Part shown: positions 6,797 through 11,580 of the stretch, piece by piece | Position numbering within the stretch: the first letter of the stretch is position 1 | How the letters are laid out: each line of letters starts with the position of its first letter | Program-made: the position numbers and the translations under genes | From: Candidatus Portnoybacteria bacterium CG08_land_8_20_14_0_20_40_83 | Lineage (GTDB): Bacteria; Patescibacteriota; Minisyncoccia; Portnoybacterales; GWB1-42-6 | DNA length: 11,580 nucleotides | Direction of reading: 5' to 3' | NCBI GenBank assembly: GCA_002774415.1 | Contig: PEYL01000003.1 | Coordinates: forward strand, 1-11,580 | Notes under the pieces: generated by a model | What the model saw: the letters and a program-made list of their open reading frames with translations, nothing else | Database searches by the model: none | What the model was told of the DNA's origin: nothing

Positions 6797-7168
6797 TTAC
6801 GGGAGAGCCGATGGCGGCACGGTATTCTGATTTTCTTGCTGCACGCCTGCTCCTTCAATCTGAATTTTTGGCTCATTTTGAACACCCCCATTTAACGACT
6901 CAAACAAACTTGATACGCTGGCTTTCAAGCTTTGCCAAAAACTCGGAATTTCATTTTTTATTTCTGAAAAAGATTGGCTCTGTTCTCCAAATTGATTTTG
7001 GCTTGCTAAATTATTTTTGCTTTGTCCCAAATCCGTTGTAACCGCCCATAAAATTAAAAAAAGGGTCATAAAAATGGCCACCCCCACCCACATAATTACT
7101 ACCCTTATGTGCCTCGGCTTATTTTGTATTTTTTCAAGAAAATCAGATAACGACATATTCGTAGTCAT
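6797..7168 (-). CDS. Small single-pass membrane protein of unknown function
   Basis: This 123-aa protein is not recognised. A short polar N-terminus with several basic residues (KIQNKPRHIR, 13-22) precedes one transmembrane helix at about 23-43 (VVIMWVGVAIFMTLFLILW). A polar tail rich in Gln, Asn and Ser follows, with a possible amphipathic stretch (IPSFWQSLKASVSSLFESL, about 74-92). The tail ends in a proline-containing segment, PPSALP. The basic cluster before the helix predicts the N-terminus inside and the tail outside. Its ATG overlaps the TGA of the upstream hydrolase gene by 4 bases (7165-7168), so the two are probably translationally coupled and functionally linked. The length, composition and overlap support a real gene, but there is no basis for naming a function. 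Confidence 0.7.
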   Translation of the reverse strand: MTTNMSLSDFLEKIQNKPRHIRVVIMWVGVAIFMTLFLILWAVTTDLGQSKNNLASQNQFGEQSQSFSEIKNEIPSFWQSLKASVSSLFESLNGGVQNEPKIQIEGAGVQQENQNTVPPSALP

Positions 7169-7806
7169 ATTTTCATGATGACGACTTCCGTTTCTTCTTC
7201 TGACAATTCTTTTTTCTTTATTGTCAATTTATCAACTGTCTCTTTTTTGGTAACACCCATTTCTTTTAAAAATTCTTCCAGCCCCTCAAGCTTGATTGAA
7301 AGACCGGGGATTTTATAATGCATGGGAATAACAATTTTTGGTTCAATCTGATTAATCAAATCAGCCGCTTCTTCGCCGTTTATTGTAAAAATTCCGCCCA
7401 CCGGAATCATTAAAATATCAACTCCGTCAATAATTTCAAGCTGGGCGTTATCTATCTTTGTCTGTCCGATGTCTCCCAAATGGCATATTTTTATTCCTTC
7501 CATCTCAATCAAATAAATGGTGTTGCTGCCCCGCTCCTTGCCTTCTTTCTGGTCGTGATATGTTAAAAGGCCTGTCACGTTTACTCCTTTTATTTCGTAT
7601 TCGCCCGGCCCGTCAATGACAAAGGGATTTGAGCTAGCCAGCGCTTCAAGATTATTATGATCGTAGTGATGATGAGAAATAGTAACAATGTTGGCCTGGC
7701 CGCGAGGGGGCGTCAACCCAATGCTTTTGTCAAAAGGATCGGTTATTAAAACCGTATCCCCGCTCTGCACCTTAAAACAAGATTGTCCATACCAAGTTAT
7801 AACCAT
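7165..7806 (-). CDS. Metallo-beta-lactamase-fold hydrolase (UPF0173/UlaG-like)
   Basis: This 213-aa protein belongs to the small one-domain MBL-fold hydrolases (Lactamase_B_3 type). The N-terminus MVITWYGQSCFKV is the usual first strand. The metal-binding HxHxDH motif is SHHHYDH (His45, His47, Asp49, His50). His109 and Asp112 in CHLGDIG and His163 in IPMHYK complete a two-metal site, so the enzyme should be active. Further family signs are DGPGEYEIKGV (65-75) and LMIPVGG (132-138). The substrate is unknown: related proteins include the L-ascorbate-6-phosphate lactonase UlaG and many uncharacterised members. The ATG at 7804-7806 is the only start that keeps the first strand. It lies directly against a long palindromic leader, and a good promoter is found at 8005-8033. 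It overlaps the following 123-aa gene by 4 bases. Confidence 0.88.
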   Translation of the reverse strand: MVITWYGQSCFKVQSGDTVLITDPFDKSIGLTPPRGQANIVTISHHHYDHNNLEALASSNPFVIDGPGEYEIKGVNVTGLLTYHDQKEGKERGSNTIYLIEMEGIKICHLGDIGQTKIDNAQLEIIDGVDILMIPVGGIFTINGEEAADLINQIEPKIVIPMHYKIPGLSIKLEGLEEFLKEMGVTKKETVDKLTIKKKELSEEETEVVIMKI

Positions 7807-7807
7807 A

Positions 7808-7962
7808 CCAGGTAGTAGAAATTCGACTAGGTAAAAATTTTTGAATTCAAAAATTTTGACCTAATTCATCCAATAAATTAAATGCTTAAACGCAATATGC
7901 CAAAATAGTGGAAATCTATTGCAACCGCGCAAAACAAAAAATGTCGAATTTTCACTACCTGG
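7808..7962. repeat. Palindromic leader element bounded by 20-base inverted repeats
   Basis: CCAGGTAGT...TTCGAC at 7808-7827 is the inverted copy of GTCGAA...ACTACCTGG at 7943-7962, with 18 of 20 positions complementary. A 36-base near-perfect palindrome (7828-7863) adjoins the left arm, and a GCAATA/TATTGC hairpin (7892-7897, 7917-7922) lies within. The left arm stops one base before the start codon of the hydrolase gene. In the minus-strand transcript, the whole element lies between the predicted promoter (8005-8033) and that start. The gap 7807-8130 is over 300 bases without a gene. Besides this element and the two promoters, nothing else was recognised in it. Confidence 0.75.
7828..7863. 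repeat. 36-base near-perfect palindrome centred on GAATTC
   Basis: The sequence TAGGTAAAAATTTTTGAA, followed by its complement through TTCAAAAATTTTGACCTA, pairs at all but one position and has no loop. It lies next to the left arm of the larger inverted repeat. It could be a two-fold protein-binding site or part of the repeat element. Confidence 0.7.
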
Positions 7963-8004
7963 CATAAACTAAAATTAGGAAATTGATCGATTCCTTGTAT
8001 TTTT

Positions 8005-8033
8005 ATTTTATCATGGAAACGCCTCCCTGCCAA
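8005..8033 (-). promoter_or_regulatory. Predicted sigma70-type promoter for the hydrolase operon
   Basis: On the minus strand TTGGCA (8028-8033) and TAAAAT (8005-8010) are separated by 17 bases. Each hexamer matches five of six consensus positions. Transcription would start near 7998 and give a leader of about 190 bases containing the palindromic element 7808-7962, followed by the hydrolase and 123-aa genes. Confidence 0.55.
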
Positions 8034-8045
8034 TACTAAAAACTC

Positions 8046-8074
8046 TTGCAAATTTTTAAGATATAAGTTATATT
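8046..8074 (+). promoter_or_regulatory. Predicted sigma70-type promoter for the S1-domain gene
   Basis: TTGCAA (8046-8051) and TATATT (8069-8074) are 17 bases apart. The -10 box matches at five of six positions and the -35 box at four. The expected start is near 8081, about 50 bases before the chosen ATG. It lies back to back with the minus-strand promoter, 12 bases apart. Confidence 0.5.
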
Positions 8075-8130
8075 ATATCTGCTTAATAGCTAACAATCGC
8101 AGAAACCATTATAGCTTGTTAAAATTTTGC

Positions 8131-9291
8131 ATGAAAAAAATTGAAACAGACACAACAATGAACAACCTTTTATTAAAATCCCCTGTTCTGCCAAAGCAGA
8201 ACCAGATTGTTTCAGGCACGGTCATTGAGATTGGCAAAAATACTGTATTTTTGGACCTGGGGCCTTTTGGCACCGGCGTTATTTTGGGCCGCGAAATAAA
8301 GGAAAATCAGCAAGTAATAAAAATCCTTAAGCCAGGCGAACAAATCCACGCCATGGTTGTTGAGCTTGAAAACGACGACGGATTTGTTGAGCTGTCTTTA
8401 AAAGCCGCCAATAAACAGAATACCTGGGAACAATTAAATGAACTGATGCAAAAGCAAGAAGCTATTTCTACAAAAATTACAAAAGCAAACAAAGGAGGCC
8501 TGATGGTTGAAATAAAAGGCGTGCCGGGGTTCCTTCCTGTTTCTCAGCTTTCTTATGAACACTATCCCAGAATTGAAGATGCGGATAAAATGAAAATTTT
8601 AAATGAATTAAATAAATTTGTCGGCAAAGAATTAACTGTCAGAATTATTGACCTTAATCAAGAACAGCAAAAATTGATTGTTTCTGAAAAAGCGCTTCAG
8701 GAATCAAGGCTAAAAGAAACCCTTAAAAATTTCCAGGTCGGCGACCTAATCCAAGGCGTTATTTCGGGCGTAGTTGATTTTGGCGCTTTTGTCAGAATTA
8801 GCATTCCTAATGCTCAAACCCAAGACGGAGAGAAAGTTCCTCCGGAATTTGAAAAATCCGAAATCATTGAAGGATTAATTCACATCTCTGAAATTGACTG
8901 GCAATTGATTGAAGACCCGCGGGAATTTTTAAAAGTCGGCCAAGAAATTCAAGCAAAAATTATAAGCATTGAAGGCGACCGCCTTTCTCTGTCTTTAAAA
9001 GCTTTAAAAAAAGACCCGTGGCTGGAAATTGACGATAAATACAAAAAAGCGCAAATAGTCAAAGGACAAGTGACAAAATTTAATCCGTTTGGCGCATTTG
9101 TCCAGCTGGATAAAGATATCCACGGTCTCGTTCATATCTCTGAATTTGGCAATGAAACAAATATGACGCGAATGCTTGAATCCGGAAAAGAATATGAATT
9201 TAAAATTCTCTCAATTGAACAAAAAGTTCACAAAATGGCTTTGGGACTCATCAAACCAGCAGTACAAAAAGAAGAGCCAAAAACAGAATAA
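8131..9291 (+). CDS. rpsA: S1 RNA-binding domain protein, probable 30S ribosomal protein S1
   Basis: This 386-aa protein is built from four S1 (OB-fold) repeats at about 26-92, 109-187, 204-291 and 308-373. Repeats 3 and 4 are the most typical, with VDFGAFVRI...GLIHISE and FNPFGAFVQL...GLVHISE. Ribosomal S1 binds mRNA at the small subunit and helps initiation on weakly structured or leaderless messages, which fits a genome with few clear Shine-Dalgarno sites. The length fits four-repeat S1 forms and is shorter than the six-repeat E. coli protein. Repeat 3 holds a loop insertion of about 18 residues (NAQTQDGEKVPPEFEKSE, 227-244). ATG 8131 is preferred. A TTG at 8116 in frame and an ATG at 8158 are alternatives, and none has a good Shine-Dalgarno. 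The function is assigned from domain content only. Confidence 0.85.
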   Translation: MKKIETDTTMNNLLLKSPVLPKQNQIVSGTVIEIGKNTVFLDLGPFGTGVILGREIKENQQVIKILKPGEQIHAMVVELENDDGFVELSLKAANKQNTWEQLNELMQKQEAISTKITKANKGGLMVEIKGVPGFLPVSQLSYEHYPRIEDADKMKILNELNKFVGKELTVRIIDLNQEQQKLIVSEKALQESRLKETLKNFQVGDLIQGVISGVVDFGAFVRISIPNAQTQDGEKVPPEFEKSEIIEGLIHISEIDWQLIEDPREFLKVGQEIQAKIISIEGDRLSLSLKALKKDPWLEIDDKYKKAQIVKGQVTKFNPFGAFVQLDKDIHGLVHISEFGNETNMTRMLESGKEYEFKILSIEQKVHKMALGLIKPAVQKEEPKTE

Positions 9292-9320
9292 AATTAACTT
9301 CGAAATACGAATCTTTTCAT

Positions 9321-9420
9321 ATTCGTATATATTCGAGAGCTCGCCCACCTCGTTGTTGGAATATTAAAAAGACTGGACGGCGAGCAAAATTTGTCCCGCT
9401 AAGCGGGATTCGTAACCCAA
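9321..9420. repeat. Composite ATTCG repeat cassette, copy 2
   Basis: This lies between the S1-domain gene and ftsH. It opens with ATTCGTATATATTCG and GAGCTCGCC (9321-9345; 23 of 25 bases identical to 465-489) and closes with ATTCGTAACCCAA (9408-9420; 13 of 13 identical to 577-589). The interior differs from copy 1. It has GCTCGCC (9339-9345) paired with GGCGAGC (9379-9385) and a TCCCGC/GCGGGA hairpin around TAA (9394-9408). Just outside, ATACGAAT (9305-9312) is inverted against ATTCGTAT (9321-9328). It would lie within the S1-ftsH transcript if the two are co-transcribed. No T-run follows the hairpins. Confidence 0.7.
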
Positions 9421-9438
9421 AATAGAATACCGCTAATT

Positions 9439-11265
9439 ATGAAAAACCTCGCTAAAAATATATTCATCATCTTAATAATTTTTTTGGCAATTTCGGTGAT
9501 TTTTTCGCTTTTCTCGCAAAAAAATACCTCTCCAAAAGGCATCACTTTAACCGGCCTTGTCCAGCAAATTAATGATGGGAAAGTTTCAAAAATTGTTATT
9601 AACGGCCAGGATATAAATGTCACTTTGTCGGACGGCACCCTTGAAAAAACCACCAAAGAAGAGCAGGCCGCTTTGAGCCAAACGTTAAAAGATTTGGGGG
9701 CCGACCCGGCAAAAATTCAGCAGGTTCCAATTGAAATTTCCCAGGCTTCCACTCTGACGTTTTGGCTGACGACTCTCCTTCCTTTTATCCTGCCGCTTCT
9801 GCTTATCGGCCTTTTCCTTTGGTTCATGCTCCGCCAAGCTCAGCGAGGCGCCAATCAGGCTTTTGGCTTTACCAAATCCCTGGTCAGAATGCTTTCTCCT
9901 CAAGATAAAAAAGGCCAACGCACAACTTTTAAAGATGTGGCCGGGCTCCAAGAAGCAAAAGAAGAACTAAAAGAAGTGATTGAATTTCTTAAGCAGCCAG
10001 AAAAATTTAAAGCAGTCGGCGCGCATATCCCAAAAGGCGTCCTTTTGGTGGGCCCGCCAGGCACAGGAAAAACTCTCTTGGCTCGAGCGGTTTCAGGAGA
10101 AGCCAATGTCCCTTTCTTCCATATTTCCGGCTCTGAATTCGTGGAACTTTTTGTCGGAGTAGGAGCATCTCGCGTTCGTGACACATTTACGCAGGCAAAA
10201 AAAAGTGCCCCTTCAATTTTATTTGTTGACGAGCTTGATGCGATTGGCCGCCACAGAGGAGCCGGCCTTGGCGGCGGACATGACGAAAGAGAACAAACAT
10301 TAAATCAAATCTTAGTTGAGATGGACGGTTTTGATCCGGAAACTCGAGTTGTGGTAATTTCAGCAACCAATAGACCCGATATTCTGGACCCGGCGCTTTT
10401 GAGGCCAGGCAGATTTGACCGACGCATAATTTTGGATTTACCCGATATTACCGACCGGGAACAAATTTTAAAAATTCACGCCAAGGACAAACCGCTGACA
10501 AAAAAAGTTGATTTGCGCCAGATTGCCGAGCGCACACCCGGGTTTTCGGGCGCCGATTTGGCAAATTTGATGAACGAAGCGGCAATCTTTACGGCCAGAA
10601 AAAATAAAAAAGAAATCTCCATGGAAGAATTGATTCCTTCGGTTGAAAAGGTATTGCTGGGCCCGGAAAGAAAAAGTCATATCTTAAACGAAAAAGAGAA
10701 AAAAATTGCTGCCTGGCACGAAGCCGGCCATGCTTTAGTCAACGCTTCCCTGCCCCATACCGACCCAGTCAGAAAAGTTTCGATCATTGCCAGAGGCCGG
10801 GCCGCCGGATATACGCTGAAACAGCCAACCGAGGATAAACACCTAAGAACTAAAACGGAATTTCTTGAAGAACTCACAGTTTTGATGGGCGGCTATGCGG
10901 CCGAAAAATTGATTTTTGGGGAAATAACGACCGGCTCGTCCAACGATTTGGAACAGGCAACGGATCTGGCCAGAAAACTTGTTACCCGTTTTGGCATGAG
11001 CGACAAATTGGGCCCTCGGACATTCGGCGAACAGGAAGAGCTGATATTTTTGGGCAAGGAAATTGTCACAGAAAAAGATTATTCAGACAAAACTGCCGCT
11101 CAAATTGACGATGAAGTAACTAAATTCATTTCCGATGCCCAAAAAGTTGCCCAAAATATTGTCATTCAAAAAAGAACTCTTCTGGATAAAATCGCTAACG
11201 AATTGATTGAAAAAGAGACGATAGAAAAAGAAGAATTTGAGAGAATAATGGCGCAAGGCCAATAA
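9439..11265 (+). CDS. ftsH: ATP-dependent zinc metalloprotease FtsH
   Basis: This 608-aa membrane-anchored AAA+ protease forms hexamers that extract and degrade membrane and regulatory proteins. A first transmembrane helix lies at about 7-25, a small external domain follows (ITLTGLVQQINDGKVSKIVI...), and a second helix lies at about 108-130. The AAA+ module has Walker A GPPGTGKT (205-212), the pore-loop FVG (238-240), and Walker B ILFVDELDA (260-268, Asp264-Glu265). The second region of homology, ATNRPDILDPALLRPGRFDRR, starts at 309. The zinc site is HEAGH (427-431), with the third ligand Asp503 in GSSNDLEQA. All catalytic residues are present. The C-terminus is slightly shorter than in E. 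coli. It follows the S1-domain gene by 147 bases filled with a repeat, and no clear promoter of its own is seen. A repeat of the ACCCCGTTAGA family begins directly after its stop codon. Confidence 0.97.
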   Translation: MKNLAKNIFIILIIFLAISVIFSLFSQKNTSPKGITLTGLVQQINDGKVSKIVINGQDINVTLSDGTLEKTTKEEQAALSQTLKDLGADPAKIQQVPIEISQASTLTFWLTTLLPFILPLLLIGLFLWFMLRQAQRGANQAFGFTKSLVRMLSPQDKKGQRTTFKDVAGLQEAKEELKEVIEFLKQPEKFKAVGAHIPKGVLLVGPPGTGKTLLARAVSGEANVPFFHISGSEFVELFVGVGASRVRDTFTQAKKSAPSILFVDELDAIGRHRGAGLGGGHDEREQTLNQILVEMDGFDPETRVVVISATNRPDILDPALLRPGRFDRRIILDLPDITDREQILKIHAKDKPLTKKVDLRQIAERTPGFSGADLANLMNEAAIFTARKNKKEISMEELIPSVEKVLLGPERKSHILNEKEKKIAAWHEAGHALVNASLPHTDPVRKVSIIARGRAAGYTLKQPTEDKHLRTKTEFLEELTVLMGGYAAEKLIFGEITTGSSNDLEQATDLARKLVTRFGMSDKLGPRTFGEQEELIFLGKEIVTEKDYSDKTAAQIDDEVTKFISDAQKVAQNIVIQKRTLLDKIANELIEKETIEKEEFERIMAQGQ

Positions 11266-11356
11266 ACCCCGTTAGAAAGGACGGGGCTTTATACCCCGCC
11301 TTTTCTAAAGGGTATTCAATTTTTGATTCACAACTTTTTCATCTTTCTAACGGGGT
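11266..11356. repeat. ACCCCGTTAGA-type palindromic element, copy 2
   Basis: ACCCCGTTAGAAAG (11266-11279) and CTTTCTAACGGGGT (11343-11356) form a perfect 14-base inverted repeat starting at the first base after the ftsH stop codon. Its first and last 11 bases equal those of the element at 2689-2784, and the total length is similar (91 against 96 bases). The interior differs and contains its own hairpin (11273-11307). Confidence 0.8.
11273..11307 (+). terminator. Stem-loop downstream of ftsH, possible 3' end signal
   Basis: TAGAAAGGACGGGG (11273-11286) pairs with CCCCGCCTTTTCTA (11294-11307) around a 7-base loop, with one G-U and one A-C mismatch. It starts 8 bases after the ftsH stop. The sequence after it is AAGGGTATT, not a T-run, so intrinsic termination is uncertain. 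It competes with the larger inverted repeat of the element it lies in. Confidence 0.45.
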
Positions 11357-11399
11357 AAAAATCGCTTACCATGTGCTCTCAAACTTGAGCGCGCCTGAC

Positions 11400-11428
11400 T
11401 TGAAAAGGTGCGTTCTTATTTATATACT
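11400..11428 (+). promoter_or_regulatory. Predicted sigma70-type promoter for the tRNA genes
   Basis: TTGAAA (11400-11405) and TATACT (11423-11428) lie 17 bases apart, each matching five of six consensus bases. Transcription would start near 11435, a few bases before the tRNA at 11441. The following partial tRNA is probably in the same transcript. Confidence 0.65.
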
Positions 11429-11440
11429 AACTACAAGGAC

Positions 11441-11512
11441 GGGCGCATAGCTCAGTGGTAGAGCACGACTCTTATAAAGTCGGGGTCCTTGGTTCGATCC
11501 CAAGTGCGCCCA
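11441..11512 (+). tRNA. tRNA-Ile, anticodon UAU
   Basis: A complete 72-base cloverleaf. The acceptor stem is GGGCGCA/TGCGCCC, the D-arm is GCTC-AGTGGTA-GAGC, and the anticodon stem is CGACT/AGTCG with loop CTTATAA. The variable loop is GGGTC, the T-arm is CTTGG-TTCGATC-CCAAG, and the discriminator base is A73. All stems pair fully. The loop places the anticodon TAT at 11473-11475, which reads AUA. Most bacteria read AUA with a CAU tRNA modified to lysidine by TilS, so a UAU form is uncommon. CCA is not encoded (CCC follows A73), so it must be added after transcription. Confidence 0.92.
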
Positions 11513-11555
11513 CCCTTCGTCGTAAAACTCCTCAGGGTAAACTAAGTTATCTAAA

Positions 11556-11580
11556 GGGCAATTAGCTCAGTTGTAAAACG
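11556..11580 (+). tRNA. 5' part of a second tRNA, cut by the window end
   Basis: GGGCAAT, TA, GCTC, AGTTGTA is a normal tRNA 5' acceptor strand and D-arm start, 43 bases after the tRNA-Ile. The next bases, AAAC at 11576-11579, pair only partly with GCTC, where GAGC would be usual. The anticodon is outside the window, so the isotype is unknown. The weak D-stem could mean a divergent tRNA, a degraded copy or a sequence error. Confidence 0.5.

Noticed and set aside
6712..7041. Plus-strand open frame of 109 codons across the gyrA spacer and the 123-aa gene
   Set aside because: It begins in the palindromic spacer and runs antisense to a coupled gene, with no recognisable protein features.
8116..8130. 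TTG start at 8116 for the S1-domain protein
   Set aside because: It is in frame and open, but an ATG follows at 8131 with no better ribosome site upstream of the TTG. The extra five residues show no family likeness, so the ATG was preferred without proof.
9394..9408. Intrinsic terminator after the S1-domain gene
   Set aside because: The TCCCGC/GCGGGA stem is short and is followed by TTCGTAACCC, not a T-run. It lies within the repeat cassette, 30 bases before ftsH.
9685..10184. Minus-strand open frames of 88 and 94 codons within ftsH
   Set aside because: They are shadows of the strongly conserved ftsH reading frame.

Overview
The window looks like a chromosomal segment of a small-genome bacterium, most likely a member of the Candidate Phyla Radiation (Patescibacteria, Parcubacteria-like). 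This assignment is inference. It rests on the moderately AT-rich sequence, the short two-helix TrbC/VirB2-type 'pilin' next to a solute-binding protein, the general lack of clear Shine-Dalgarno sequences before start codons, and intergenic spaces filled with palindromic and ATTCG-type repeats. Standard stop codons are used, and the metallo-hydrolase gene ends in TGA. No read-through of TGA is seen, so nothing suggests genetic code 25.

Layout: positions 1-7806 carry six genes on the minus strand, and from about 8131 to the end everything is on the plus strand. Reading the minus-strand block in transcription order gives a UlaG/UPF0173-like metallo-beta-lactamase-fold hydrolase, a 123-aa single-pass membrane protein overlapping it by 4 bases, and gyrA interrupted by a large intein. 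These are followed by a class I SAM methyltransferase, an extracellular solute-binding protein 11 bases further on, and a TrbC/VirB2-like small membrane protein. The plus-strand block is an S1-domain protein (ribosomal protein S1-like), the membrane protease FtsH, a tRNA-Ile with anticodon UAU, and the first 25 bases of a second tRNA cut by the window edge. Two good sigma70-type promoters lie back to back in the divergent region (8005-8033 minus, 8046-8074 plus), and another precedes the tRNA.

The main points of interest are: (1) a full-length intein with a two-motif LAGLIDADG endonuclease placed directly after the catalytic tyrosine of GyrA, the site used by the mycobacterial GyrA inteins; (2) a family of palindromic elements bounded by ACCCCGTTAGA...TCTAACGGGGT, found downstream of both gyrA and ftsH; (3) a second repeat type with matching ends (ATTCGTATATATTCG... 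and ...ATTCGTAACCCAA) found at 465-589 and 9321-9420; (4) a long palindromic leader that abuts the start codon of the hydrolase gene; and (5) a rare-type tRNA-Ile(UAU). No insertion sequence, CRISPR array, phage gene or defence gene was found.

The genes are mostly housekeeping: DNA topology, translation, membrane proteolysis and tRNA. A surface/uptake pair is added (solute-binding protein plus pilin-like protein) without any transporter permease in view. The unusual content lies in the intein and in the repeats between genes.
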